From assembly GCF_026735165.1 (NCBI RefSeq), contig NZ_JAPQES010000007.1, positions 1-64,000 of the forward strand: a DNA stretch of 64,000 bases. Direction: 5' to 3'. Position numbers and translations under genes: made by a program. The notes below the pieces were generated by a model that searched no databases, was not told where the DNA came from, and saw only the letters and a list, made by a program, of their open reading frames with translations. This document shows, piece after piece, positions 8,200 through 17,197 of the stretch. The DNA is from Clostridium ganghwense. GTDB taxonomy: Bacteria; Bacillota; Clostridia; Clostridiales; Clostridiaceae. Position 1 is the stretch's first letter. Every line of letters begins with the position of its first letter.

Positions 8200-9972
8200 A
8201 TGATGAAAACTGAATGGAGATTAAAAGTTACAAGTTGTGATATTGAAAGCATATCAAAGGAAGCAAATATTAATAAAACTATTGCTAAGATTTTGATCAA
8301 CAGAGAAATTAAAGATATAGAAGAAATAAAAAAATTTATGAATCCCGTTTTAAGTAATATGTATGATCCATTTTTAATGAAAGACATGGATAATGGTACA
8401 GATATAATTTTAGATGCTATTGAAGAAGATAAAAAGATAGTAATCTATGGGGATTACGATGCTGATGGAGTTACTAGTACAGCTATTTTATATAAAGCGC
8501 TTTTAAAATTAGAAGCAAATGTTGAATATTACATACCTGATAGAGAAGCAGAAGGATATGGAATGTGCAAGGAAAGAATTGAAATTTTAAAAGAAGAGGG
8601 AGCAGACGTTATCTTGACTTGTGACAATGGTATAAGTGCTATTGAGGAAATAAAGTTTGCTAAAAGTCTTGGAATAAACGTTGTTGTTACTGACCACCAC
8701 GAGCTACCTTTTATAGAAGAGAAGGATAAAAGAAATTATATTGTACCAGAGGCTGATGCTATTATAAATCCGAAACAAGATGAGTGTTCATATCCTTTTA
8801 AATTACTATGTGGAGCAGGTATAGCATTTAAATTTGTACAGGCTTTATACATAAAATTAGGAATAGAAGAAGAAGAAGCTTATGAATTTATAGAATTTGC
8901 AGGAATAGGTACTATATGTGATGTAGTTGATCTAATTGGAGAAAATAGAATTATTGCTAAAAATTCTTTGAAAATGATAAGTAATACTAAAAATATAGGA
9001 CTTAATGCACTTATACAAGTATTAGGAATCAAAGATAAAGAGATAAAATCTTATAATATAGGATTTATGATAGGACCATGCATAAATGCAACAGGAAGAT
9101 TAGATACAGCAGCTTTATCAGTAGAATTACTTACTTGTAATGATAGTAATAGAGCAGAGGAATTAGCCAATACCTTATATTCATTAAATAAAACAAGACA
9201 AGAAATGACAATGAAAAATGTTGAAGAAATTATTTATTCTATACAAAATTCGGAATTAAAGAATGATAAAGTACTTGTAGTGTATAAAGAAGATGTACAT
9301 GAAAGTATAGCTGGTATTGTTGCAGGGAAGGTTAGAGAAAAATTTAATGTTCCAACTATAATTTTAACAAAAGGTAAGGAGATGCCTAAAGGTTCTGGGC
9401 GTTCAATAGAAGAATATAATTTATTTGAAGAATTAATGAAGTGTAAGGATTTAATAGATAAGTTTGGTGGTCATCCTATGGCAGCAGGATTATCTATACA
9501 AGAAGAAAACATTCCAAAGTTAAGAGATAGATTAAATAAAAATTGTCCTCTTACTGACAAAGATATTATACCTAAAATAAAAATAGATAAAAGAATTCAT
9601 CTAAGTGAAGTGAATTTTGAATTTATTAGAGAAATTGAAGAATTAGAACCTTTTGGAAAAGGAAATTCAACTCCTTGTTTTGCAGAGAAAGATATAAAAA
9701 TTTCTGATATAAAAATATTAGGAAAGAATCAAAATACTTTTAAGTTAACCTGTAGCGTATTTAATAGCAGTAAAATAGATGCAATATGTTTTAATAGGGT
9801 AGATGAATTTAAAGAAATGTTAAAAAATAAGTATGGAAATAGTTATGAAAAAATATTAACAAATCCGTCAGATTTGAAGTTAGATATGATTTTTTATCCT
9901 ATGATTAATGAGTTTAATGGATATAAAAGAGAACAGTTAAGAATAAAAGATTTCAGACTTTCAAATAATTAA
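8200..9972 (+). CDS. recJ: Single-stranded-DNA-specific exonuclease RecJ
   Basis: A 590-residue DHH-family 5'-3' single-strand exonuclease used in recombinational repair. Motif I is GDYDADGVTS (about residues 84-93), motif III is VVTDHHELP (about 163-171), and DHHA1 features appear in FGGHPMAAGLSI near residue 420. The C-terminal OB-like domain follows (ELEPFGKGNSTPCF). I prefer ATG 8200 to the in-frame GTG 8194, since AAGGAG (8185-8190) is 9 nt upstream of it. A TATAAT at 8175-8180 is a likely -10 box, giving a very short leader. It is shorter than Bacillus RecJ, as usual for clostridial forms. Confidence 0.92.
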   Translation: MMKTEWRLKVTSCDIESISKEANINKTIAKILINREIKDIEEIKKFMNPVLSNMYDPFLMKDMDNGTDIILDAIEEDKKIVIYGDYDADGVTSTAILYKALLKLEANVEYYIPDREAEGYGMCKERIEILKEEGADVILTCDNGISAIEEIKFAKSLGINVVVTDHHELPFIEEKDKRNYIVPEADAIINPKQDECSYPFKLLCGAGIAFKFVQALYIKLGIEEEEAYEFIEFAGIGTICDVVDLIGENRIIAKNSLKMISNTKNIGLNALIQVLGIKDKEIKSYNIGFMIGPCINATGRLDTAALSVELLTCNDSNRAEELANTLYSLNKTRQEMTMKNVEEIIYSIQNSELKNDKVLVVYKEDVHESIAGIVAGKVREKFNVPTIILTKGKEMPKGSGRSIEEYNLFEELMKCKDLIDKFGGHPMAAGLSIQEENIPKLRDRLNKNCPLTDKDIIPKIKIDKRIHLSEVNFEFIREIEELEPFGKGNSTPCFAEKDIKISDIKILGKNQNTFKLTCSVFNSSKIDAICFNRVDEFKEMLKNKYGNSYEKILTNPSDLKLDMIFYPMINEFNGYKREQLRIKDFRLSNN

Positions 9973-10134
9973 ATTTAAATAAAAATTATTGTAATTATGT
10001 TTATAATAAACCATATTAAAATCTTTCTTACATATAAAGAAGGATTTTTTATTTTAATATTAATTATAAAAAAAGGAAAAATAACATTTTTATAGAATGT
10101 ATACTAATAAATGGTAGTGGTGGAGGTGATTAAT

Positions 10135-11709
10135 TTGTATAAAGAGTACGATAAATTACCTTTTAGTATAATTATCCTTAAAGGTAGTTCACTAAAAATT
10201 GAATATTATAATGAGGAATTTAGTAATATTTTTAAAGTTGGTTATAATATGATAGGTAAAAATATAGAGCAAATAGAGGACTTTAATATTATTAATAATA
10301 GTTTAACTAAGTGTTTTGTACATAAATTATGTAAAAACTTAAAAAAAATAAATATTATAGATAAGTACTTTGACATTATTATTAAATATAATAATAATAA
10401 ATTAATAGTTTTTACATATGAGGTTAGCAATTATGTTGATAAAGAGATTAAAGTAAAAAAAGACAGAGAAAAGTTTTTAAGCATTTCAACGGAAATGAAA
10501 ACAAAATGTGATATCATTGAGAGTATAAGAAATATTGAAAAAGAACATCTTATGCATTTAAGAGATGTTGTAAACAATATTTCAGAGGGAATAGTGGTGC
10601 TAGACAAGTATGGAGAATTTAGTTTCTGCAATAAATCTGCTCTCAAAATTACAGGTTTTAGTATAGAAGAGATGAAGAATTATAAAGAAATGAAAAAGTA
10701 CATAGATATAATTAAGGAAGATGACTCTGATGATAATTCTAAAGATATAAAAAGTTTAATTGTGAAAATTAAAGACGATAAGATAAATCAATGTAAATAC
10801 ATAGACGTAAGTTATAACCATGTTACGAATAATAAAAATAAATTGATGTATACAGTAGTATCTCTTAAAGATATTACTGTAATGAAGAATAATGAAATTA
10901 TGATGAAAAATCAAAATAAAGAGCTAGAAAAAATAACTAAGATGAAGGATGAATTTTTCAATATGATATCTCATGAGCTTAGAACGCCTTTAACAATTAT
11001 TCATTCGTCACTTCAGTTAGCAAATGATATTTATTGTGATGAAATAACGCTTAATATAGGAAAAATATTGATAAAAATAAGTGAGAATTGCAGTAGATTA
11101 TTAAAATTAATAAATAACACATTAGATATTTCTAAGGCAGAAGCGGGATTTTTGCAATTAAATTATTCAGTTTTTGATATAGTTTTTGTTACAGAAAATA
11201 TTGTTTCTTCAGTTAATTTTTACGCTAAAAGTAAGGGGATAAATTTAGTATTTGATACTAATGAGGAAGAGAAATTTGTAAAACTAGATAAGGATAAATA
11301 TGAAAAAATTATATTAAATTTATTATCTAATGCAATAAAATTCACACCAGATGAAAAAGAAATAATGGTTATAACTCATATTAATGATGAAGAAATTTCT
11401 ATTAAAGTAAAAGATGAAGGTATAGGAATTCCTAAAGAGAAGATAAACAATATATTTGATAGATTTGCACAAGTAAATAACTCACTTTCAAGGAATTCAG
11501 AAGGTACTGGTTTAGGATTAGCATTAGTAAAAGAGTTTGTTGAACTTATGAAGGGAAAAATAGAGGTAAAGAGTAAGGTGGGAGAAGGAACAGAGTTTAG
11601 TATAAAATTTAATAACAATATTATAGCTAATAATTATGATGGAGATTCTATAAATACACAAGAAAATATAGATAATAAGGTGAACATTGAATTCTCTGAT
11701 ATAGAGTAA
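10135..11709 (+). CDS. Soluble PAS-domain sensor histidine kinase (orphan)
   Basis: A 524-residue cytoplasmic histidine kinase with no membrane segment. In order it has an N-terminal PAS-like region, a linker helix, a second PAS domain (about residues 145-255, VVLDKYGEFSFCNKSALKITGF), HisKA with the phospho-acceptor in HELRTPL (about residue 280) and HATPase_c with NLLSNAIKF, DEGIGIPKEK and GTGLGLALV. I chose TTG 10135 because GGAGG (10122-10126) is 8 nt upstream, while ATG 10111 has no SD. No response regulator is adjacent, so it is an orphan. Feeding the Spo0A phosphorelay is possible in clostridia but is only inference. Confidence 0.9.
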   Translation: MYKEYDKLPFSIIILKGSSLKIEYYNEEFSNIFKVGYNMIGKNIEQIEDFNIINNSLTKCFVHKLCKNLKKINIIDKYFDIIIKYNNNKLIVFTYEVSNYVDKEIKVKKDREKFLSISTEMKTKCDIIESIRNIEKEHLMHLRDVVNNISEGIVVLDKYGEFSFCNKSALKITGFSIEEMKNYKEMKKYIDIIKEDDSDDNSKDIKSLIVKIKDDKINQCKYIDVSYNHVTNNKNKLMYTVVSLKDITVMKNNEIMMKNQNKELEKITKMKDEFFNMISHELRTPLTIIHSSLQLANDIYCDEITLNIGKILIKISENCSRLLKLINNTLDISKAEAGFLQLNYSVFDIVFVTENIVSSVNFYAKSKGINLVFDTNEEEKFVKLDKDKYEKIILNLLSNAIKFTPDEKEIMVITHINDEEISIKVKDEGIGIPKEKINNIFDRFAQVNNSLSRNSEGTGLGLALVKEFVELMKGKIEVKSKVGEGTEFSIKFNNNIIANNYDGDSINTQENIDNKVNIEFSDIE

Positions 11710-11712
11710 TGT

Positions 11713-11749
11713 AATAAGACGTATAAGGTTTAACCTTATACGTCTTATT
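11713..11749 (+). terminator. Terminator after orphan histidine kinase
   Basis: An 18-bp inverted repeat (AATAAGACGTATAAGGTT and its complement) with a 1-nt centre and a following TTTTT. It lies 4 nt after the kinase stop codon and could also act on the convergent SASP gene. Confidence 0.88.
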
Positions 11750-11820
11750 TTTACCTAGTCTCTAATCATAGATTAAATTATTAAGAGATAGATTTAATCT
11801 TTAATTATAGACTATATTTA

Positions 11821-12000
11821 TTATAAATTTCTTTCATATTGTTCTACCATTCTTTTAACCATTTCTCCACCAACGCTGCCGCATTGTTTTGAAGTAAGGT
11901 TTCCATTATAGTCTGTGAAAGGAACACCTATTTCATTAGCTACTTCTGTTTTAAATCTATTTAATCCTTGTTTAGCTTCTGGTATTAACTTTTGTGCCAT
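11821..12000 (-). CDS. Alpha/beta-type small acid-soluble spore protein
   Basis: A 59-residue DNA-binding spore protein that saturates spore DNA and protects it from UV and heat. It starts MAQKLIPEAKQGLNRFKTEV and contains the germination-protease recognition segment EVANEIGVPF, here with Glu-Ile as expected for GPR cleavage. The conserved block LTSKQCGSVGGEMVKRMVEQYE follows. The SD AAGGAGGTGAA precedes ATG. It is a tandem paralogue of the gene at 12302-12481. SASP genes are normally transcribed by sigma-G in the forespore; I could not identify a convincing sigma-G promoter by eye. Confidence 0.93.
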   Translation of the reverse strand: MAQKLIPEAKQGLNRFKTEVANEIGVPFTDYNGNLTSKQCGSVGGEMVKRMVEQYERNL

Positions 12001-12186
12001 TTATTTTCACCTCCTTTTTCCTTTGTATTAATAGCTTATCCAATAATAAGATATATATAATAGAAGATTAAAGGAAAAAAAGGTATGACACACCAAAGTT
12101 AAAAGTAATTACTTTATAAACTAGTTTTTTCAATTTATGAGCTACATAAATTATAATACCCTAATTTGAAATAAATATACTATAAA

Positions 12187-12263
12187 ACAGTAAGATAGTT
12201 AGACTTAAATCTAACTATCTTACTGTTTGAAAACCCACACGTTTTTTATAACATGTGGGTTTT
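12187..12263 (-). terminator. Two tandem hairpins, terminator of second SASP gene
   Basis: Two inverted repeats follow the SASP gene at 12302 on the minus strand. The first (12230-12239 with 12254-12263) has a GC-rich stem ending in TTTT on the minus strand. The second (12187-12203 with 12210-12226) is a perfect 17-bp stem with a 6-nt loop. The nearer one looks like the intrinsic terminator. Confidence 0.7.
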
Positions 12264-12301
12264 GGTATTACTCTTCTAATTTAGTTAGTATATATAGCTG
12301 A

Positions 12302-12481
12302 TTATAGATTTCTTTCGTATTGTTCTACCATCTTTTTAACCATTTCTCCACCAACGCTGCCGCATTGTTTTGAAGTAAGGTTTCCGTTATAATCTGTAAA
12401 GTTTACTCCAAGTTCATGAGCTGTTTCCATTTTAAATTTGTTTAATCCTTGTTTAGCTTCTGGTATTAATTTTTGTGCCAT
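12302..12481 (-). CDS. Alpha/beta-type small acid-soluble spore protein
   Basis: A 59-residue SASP, colinear with its neighbour at 11821-12000 and differing at scattered positions (for example KMETAHELGVNF in place of KTEVANEIGVPF). It retains the GPR cleavage region and the LTSKQCGSVGGEMVKK block. The SD GGAGGAA precedes ATG. The two genes are in the same orientation, but about 300 bp and their own hairpins separate them, so they are probably transcribed independently. The arrangement suggests a local duplication. Confidence 0.93.
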   Translation of the reverse strand: MAQKLIPEAKQGLNKFKMETAHELGVNFTDYNGNLTSKQCGSVGGEMVKKMVEQYERNL

Positions 12482-12663
12482 TCTATATTCCTCCTTTATA
12501 GTTTGTTTCTTTTTAAGTTTGTATAATTTGTGTTACACTAGTATCTTAACCTTTTATAGAAATATTATATTAGTATATTAGAGGTACAAGTTGAAGTTTG
12601 TACTTATTTTAGTAAATAGAATATCATATGTTATTTTTTATTAAAAAATTTTTAATATTATAA

Positions 12664-12698
12664 TTGACAAGGAATAATGAATAATAGACAATTATAAT
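12664..12698 (+). promoter_or_regulatory. Candidate sigma-A promoter for murG
   Basis: TTGACA at 12664-12669 is followed 17 bp later by GACAAT (12687-12692), with TATAAT just beyond at 12693-12698. Nothing else in the 265-bp gap upstream of murG looks gene-like. The choice of -10 is uncertain. Confidence 0.4.
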
Positions 12699-12746
12699 GG
12701 AATAAAAGATAAATACTATGGTGATTTAAAGTTGGGAGATGGTGAT

Positions 12747-13817
12747 TTGAAAAAGCTTAAAATAATTATGACTGGAGGAGGTTCGGCTGGACATGTAACT
12801 CCTAATCTTGCTCTTATACCTAAATTAAAGGAATTAGGTTATGATATACAATATATAGGCACTGAAAATGGAATTGAAAGAAAGATAATTGAAGATGAAA
12901 AAATAAGATACCATATTATTTCAAGTGGAAAATTAAGAAGATATTTTGATATAAAAAACTTTACAGATCCTTTTAAGGTTATTAAAGGAGTATTTGAAGC
13001 AAAAAATATAATAAAAAGAGAAAAACCTAATATAGTTTTTTCAAAAGGAGGATTTGTATCTGTTCCTGTTGTTATTGGAGCATACTTAAATAGAGTTCCT
13101 GTTATTGCACATGAATCTGATATGACTCCTGGCCTTGCTAATAAAATAGCTGCTCCTTTTTGCACAAAAGTATGTGTTACTTTCCCAGAATCTATAAATA
13201 AAATAAAAAATAATAAAGGGGTACTTACAGGGACACCTATAAGAAATAAATTATTTGATGGTAGTAAAATTAGAGGAAGACAAATATGTGGTTTTGAAGA
13301 TAAAAAACCGATTTTGTTGGTTATAGGTGGAAGTTTAGGTTCTAAAGTTATAAATGATGCTATAAGAGAAGAATTGGATGATTTATTAGTAAAATTCAAT
13401 ATAATTCATATTTGTGGTAAAGGAAATTTAGAAGGGAAACTTAAAAATAAAAAAGGGTACATGCAATTTGAATATGTAAAAGAAGACCTTCCACATTTAA
13501 TGGCAGCGACAGATATATTTGTTTCAAGAGCTGGAGCTAATGTTATATTTGAGCTGTTAGCTTTAAGAAAACCTAATTTACTTATACCATTATCAGCAAA
13601 GGCAAGTAGAGGAGATCAAATTTTAAATGCTGCTTCATTTGAAAAAAGTGGATATAGTATGGTTATACAAGAAGAAGAGATTAATAGCAAATTGCTAATT
13701 AAAAAATTAGATGAATTGTATAATGAGAAAGAGAAATATAAGAAAAATATGAGTTCTAGTTCAATAAGTAATGGAGTAGAAGAAATAATTAAATTAATAA
13801 AAAAATATACTAGATAA
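12747..13817 (+). CDS. murG: MurG: undecaprenyl-PP-MurNAc-pentapeptide GlcNAc transferase
   Basis: A 356-residue glycosyltransferase family 28 enzyme that adds GlcNAc to lipid I to make lipid II on the inner face of the membrane. The N-terminal loop is [16 protein letters not shown] and the second G-loop is [13 protein letters not shown]. The UDP-GlcNAc binding region [23 protein letters not shown] lies near residues 255-280. TTG 12747 is preferred because GGGAG sits 8 nt upstream; the earlier in-frame TTG 12732 has no SD. As in many clostridia, murG stands alone here and not in a dcw cluster. Confidence 0.95.
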   Translation: MKKLKIIMTGGGSAGHVTPNLALIPKLKELGYDIQYIGTENGIERKIIEDEKIRYHIISSGKLRRYFDIKNFTDPFKVIKGVFEAKNIIKREKPNIVFSKGGFVSVPVVIGAYLNRVPVIAHESDMTPGLANKIAAPFCTKVCVTFPESINKIKNNKGVLTGTPIRNKLFDGSKIRGRQICGFEDKKPILLVIGGSLGSKVINDAIREELDDLLVKFNIIHICGKGNLEGKLKNKKGYMQFEYVKEDLPHLMAATDIFVSRAGANVIFELLALRKPNLLIPLSAKASRGDQILNAASFEKSGYSMVIQEEEINSKLLIKKLDELYNEKEKYKKNMSSSSISNGVEEIIKLIKKYTR

Positions 13818-13823
13818 TTAATG

Positions 13824-13859
13824 AGAACAGTAACAAAGTTGAGTTTTTGTTACTGTTCT
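13824..13859 (+). terminator. Terminator after murG
   Basis: A 14-bp perfect stem (AGAACAGTAACAAA) with an 8-nt loop, followed by TATTTTT, 7 nt after the murG stop. Confidence 0.9.
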
Positions 13860-13993
13860 TATTTTTACATTAATTCTATTAAGTGATATGTTAAAGATTT
13901 ATTGAAAGAAAATATCAGAAAATTTTGAAATTTATCCTTTTATATAATATAATAAGTATAACAATAATATAAGGAATATGAGGGGGGATAAAT

Positions 13994-15532
13994 ATGAAAA
14001 TTGAATTTTATGGTGCAGCCCAATGTGTAACAGGTTCCTGTCATATTTTAAAGATAAATAATAAAACTGTTCTTTTAGATTGCGGACTTTATCAAGGAAA
14101 AGATGAAAAGGAAATAGGAAATGAAGAATTTAACTTTGACCCTAAAACAATAGATTATGTTATTTTATCTCATGCACATATTGATCACAGTGGAAGAATT
14201 CCTTTATTATATAAAAAAGGTTTTAAAGGAGAAGTTTTATGTACTATAGGAACAAAAGAATTATGCAGTATAATGCTTCCTGACAGTGGATATATACAAG
14301 AAACAGAAAGTGAGTGGAAAAATAGAAAAAGAATAAGACAAGGGCTTCAACCTATACAACCGTTATATACTGCTAAAATAGCTGAATTATCTATGTATCT
14401 TTTTAAAGGAGTTAATTACGATGAGCTTATAGAAGTTTTTGACGGTTTAAAAATAAGATTTAGAGATGCAGGTCATTTATTGGGGTCAGCTATAGTGGAA
14501 TTGTATATACAAGAAGAATATGAAAAAGAAATTAAAATTGTTTATACTGGCGATTTAGGTAATACCAATAAGCCTATAATAAAGGATCCCGAGTATATTA
14601 ATTATACAGATTATTTAATAATGGAGACAACTTATGGGGATAGAATTCATGGAGATATAGATTGGTCCTTTAAAGAATTAGCAAATATCATAAAAGCAAC
14701 TTTTGAAAGGGGAGGAAATGTAGTTATACCATCTTTTTCTGTGGGAAGAACTCAAGAGGTTTTATATGCATTAAATAAATATGTTGAGAATAATGAATTA
14801 GAGGATATGACTGTTTTTGTAGATAGTCCTCTTGCTGTAAGTGCTACGAAAATATTTGAAAAATTTAGTGAGTATTATGATAAAGAAACTAAAGAGTTAT
14901 TGTATAAAGGAATTAAACCTCTAAGATTTAAAGGATTAGTATTTACAAGTTCTCCACAAGAATCAATAAAAATAAATAAGATGGAAAGAGGAGCTGTAAT
15001 TATTTCTGCTAGTGGAATGTGTGAAGCAGGAAGAGTTAAACATCATTTAAAACATAATTTATGGAGAAAAGAGTCTTCAATTGTATTTGTAGGATATCAA
15101 GCGGAAGGTACTTTAGGAAGAGCTATATTAGATGGAAAGAAAAAGGTTAAATTATTTGGAGAGACTATAGCTGTTAATGCAAAGATATATTCTCTTGAAG
15201 GATTGTCAGGACATGCAGATAGAGAAGGACTAATAACTTGGGTAGATAAGTTTATGGAAAAGCCAAAGGAAATATTATTAGTTCATGGGGATACAAAAGC
15301 TCAAGAAAACTTTAAAACTCTTTTACAATCAAAAGGGTATAAGGCAAGAATAATGGAAATGGGACAAACTTATTATATAAATGAACATTTAAAGCTTAAT
15401 GATCAAAATATTAAATATAGAATAATAAAAGAATTAAATTCTATTGAAAATATTGAAAATATAAGTAAAGATGTATTACTAAATCAGTTAAGTAAAGTCA
15501 TAAATGGAGATGAGTTCATAAAAGATAAATAG
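13994..15532 (+). CDS. Beta-CASP metallo-beta-lactamase fold ribonuclease-like protein
   Basis: A 512-residue protein of the MBL/beta-CASP superfamily (CPSF-73-like). The zinc motif is HAHIDHSG (H60, H62, D64, H65), the following ligand lies in DAGHLLGSA, and beta-CASP and C-terminal motifs include SASGMCEAGRVKHHL and SGHADREGL. Members are endo- or exoribonucleases. It differs from RNase J (a second MBL nuclease at 44633-46300) and resembles the widespread bacterial proteins of COG1236. Substrate is unknown. The start has a run of six G as SD (GAGGGGGG, 6 nt before ATG). Monocistronic. Confidence 0.88.
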   Translation: MKIEFYGAAQCVTGSCHILKINNKTVLLDCGLYQGKDEKEIGNEEFNFDPKTIDYVILSHAHIDHSGRIPLLYKKGFKGEVLCTIGTKELCSIMLPDSGYIQETESEWKNRKRIRQGLQPIQPLYTAKIAELSMYLFKGVNYDELIEVFDGLKIRFRDAGHLLGSAIVELYIQEEYEKEIKIVYTGDLGNTNKPIIKDPEYINYTDYLIMETTYGDRIHGDIDWSFKELANIIKATFERGGNVVIPSFSVGRTQEVLYALNKYVENNELEDMTVFVDSPLAVSATKIFEKFSEYYDKETKELLYKGIKPLRFKGLVFTSSPQESIKINKMERGAVIISASGMCEAGRVKHHLKHNLWRKESSIVFVGYQAEGTLGRAILDGKKKVKLFGETIAVNAKIYSLEGLSGHADREGLITWVDKFMEKPKEILLVHGDTKAQENFKTLLQSKGYKARIMEMGQTYYINEHLKLNDQNIKYRIIKELNSIENIENISKDVLLNQLSKVINGDEFIKDK

Positions 15533-15536
15533 TTGC

Positions 15537-15568
15537 AAATAGAAGCTGTTTAATAGCGGCTTCTATTT
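15537..15568 (+). terminator. Terminator after beta-CASP gene
   Basis: A 10-bp stem AAATAGAAGC/GCTTCTATTT, with further pairing inside the loop, followed by a T-rich tail; it lies 4 nt after the stop. Confidence 0.7.
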
Positions 15569-15675
15569 TATTGTGCGATAAAATTCCATAAATTATAAAA
15601 ATAAAAATTATTATTCTGCAAAAAATAAATTATGAGGAATATATAGCAAAAATATTTATGGAAAGAGGTAAAAAT

Positions 15676-16314
15676 ATGAAAAAGAAAAATAGCATAAAGG
15701 TTTTACTAATAACAGTATTTATGTTATTAAGCATGAGTATGAGTGTATTAGCAAAAGAAATTACGTACAAAACTTTTGATTATATGGTTAAACCAGGTGA
15801 TAGCTTATGGAAGATATGTGTAAAACATGAAATTGGAATTTCAGAAGTATTATCTGTAAACCCTCAAATTGTAGATCCAGCTTTAATATATCCTAATCAT
15901 GTAATTAAAATACCTGATTTAAGTGAAGTAAAAAGATTGGAAAATGAGGTTATAAGGTTAGTTAATGTAGAAAGAAGTAAGAAGGGCTTAAAACCATTAA
16001 AAGCCAACTGGCAGTTATCAAGGGTAGCAAGATATAAATCACAGGATATGATTAATAAAAATTATTTTTCTCATACATCTCCTGTATATGGCTCTCCCTT
16101 TGACATGATTCGTAATTTTGGAATTAATTATAGAAAGGCTGGAGAAAATATTGCTTATGGACAAAGAATACCTAATGAAGTAATGACTTCATGGATGAAT
16201 TCAGCAGGACATAGACAAAATATATTAAGTGCAAATTATGCTGAAATAGGAGTAGGTATTTCTAAGAATAGTAAAGGACAGTTATATTGGACTCAAATGT
16301 TTATAGGATGGTAG
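15676..16314 (+). CDS. Secreted LysM plus CAP (SCP-like) domain protein
   Basis: A 212-residue secreted protein. It has a signal peptide (KKKNSIKVLLITVFMLLS, cleavage likely after VLA), one LysM domain (VKPGDSLWKICVKHE, about residues 37-80) for peptidoglycan binding, and a CAP/SCP domain (about 90-212) with VNVERSKKGLKPL, FSHTSP, AGENIAYGQ and HRQNIL. This is the YkwD/SafA-like layout common in spore formers, where such proteins sit in the spore coat or wall. ATG 15676 is chosen because AAGAGGT lies just upstream; ATG 15658 has no SD. The exact function of clostridial CAP proteins is not established. Confidence 0.9.
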   Translation: MKKKNSIKVLLITVFMLLSMSMSVLAKEITYKTFDYMVKPGDSLWKICVKHEIGISEVLSVNPQIVDPALIYPNHVIKIPDLSEVKRLENEVIRLVNVERSKKGLKPLKANWQLSRVARYKSQDMINKNYFSHTSPVYGSPFDMIRNFGINYRKAGENIAYGQRIPNEVMTSWMNSAGHRQNILSANYAEIGVGISKNSKGQLYWTQMFIGW

Positions 16315-16357
16315 TATATGAGAAAATGTATTAGTAAATTAATTGAGTAAAAAGTTA

Positions 16358-16403
16358 AAAAATAAGATATCTTAGAAAAAATTTTCCAAGGTATCTTATT
16401 TTT
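16358..16403 (+). terminator. Terminator after LysM-CAP gene
   Basis: A 16-nt stem (AAAAATAAGATATCTT with one wobble) around a 14-nt loop, followed by Ts. Confidence 0.8.
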
Positions 16404-16478
16404 TATGTTGAAAAAGCTTTTTATTAGTGTAGAATATAAGAATGAAAAAGTTTATCATAAATAGGTAGGAGGATAAAC

Positions 16479-17132
16479 ATGATAAAATACGTAATTTTTG
16501 ATATGGATGGAGTTATTATAGATAGTGAGCCTATTCATTTTAAGTTAGAACAGAAGTTATTTAAATCTTATGGAATTGAAGTAAGTGCTAAGGAACATGA
16601 TACTTTTATAGGTAGCACTTCATATTATATGTGGGATTCTATAAGAAATAAATATAAACTTTCTCAAGATTTAGAAGAATTAGTACAAAAGGATAGAAGA
16701 GAATATTTTGAGTTATTATCTAGTTCACTGGATACTGAACCAATTGAAGGAGTGTGTAATTTGATTAAAGAATTATATGAAAAAGGAATAAAAATTGCAG
16801 TAGCTTCATCTTCTCCTTTAGATGTTATAGAATTGGTTCTTAAAAAATTTAAAATTAGTGAATACTTTGATTTTATTATAACTGGAGATTTTGTTGAAAA
16901 GAGTAAGCCAGAACCAGATATATTTTTATATGCTGCAAATAAACTAGGAGCTAAAACAGAAAACTGTGTTGTGATTGAGGATTCTCATAATGGAGTTAGA
17001 GCAGCTAAAAAAGCAGGAATGAAATGTATAGGTTATAAGAATCTAAATTCAGGAAAACAAGATTTATCAATGGCAGATAGAGTTATACATTCTTATTCAG
17101 AAATAGGATTTGATGAATTACAAAAGATATAA
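16479..17132 (+). CDS. HAD-superfamily phosphatase/phosphomutase, beta-phosphoglucomutase-like
   Basis: A 217-residue HAD hydrolase of subfamily IA. Motif I is FDMDGVIIDSEP with the nucleophile Asp at about residue 8, motif II is VASSSP, the conserved Lys is in EKSKPEPDIF and motif III is VIEDSHNGVRAA. The helical cap between residues 15 and 85 resembles beta-phosphoglucomutase and phosphoglycolate phosphatase groups. The substrate cannot be assigned. SD GTAGGAGG before ATG; 65 bp separates it from topB and no terminator is visible, so the two could be cotranscribed. Confidence 0.88.
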   Translation: MIKYVIFDMDGVIIDSEPIHFKLEQKLFKSYGIEVSAKEHDTFIGSTSYYMWDSIRNKYKLSQDLEELVQKDRREYFELLSSSLDTEPIEGVCNLIKELYEKGIKIAVASSSPLDVIELVLKKFKISEYFDFIITGDFVEKSKPEPDIFLYAANKLGAKTENCVVIEDSHNGVRAAKKAGMKCIGYKNLNSGKQDLSMADRVIHSYSEIGFDELQKI

Positions 17133-17197
17133 GTTTTTGTATATAAATATAATTTATATTACTATTTTAACTAAAAGATGGGAGATAAAGATATAAT

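Noticed and set aside
12839-13399. 186-codon open frame on the minus strand within murG
   Set aside because: It is antisense to a fully conserved murG, has no SD and gives a low-complexity hydrophobic product; it reflects AT-rich codon use.
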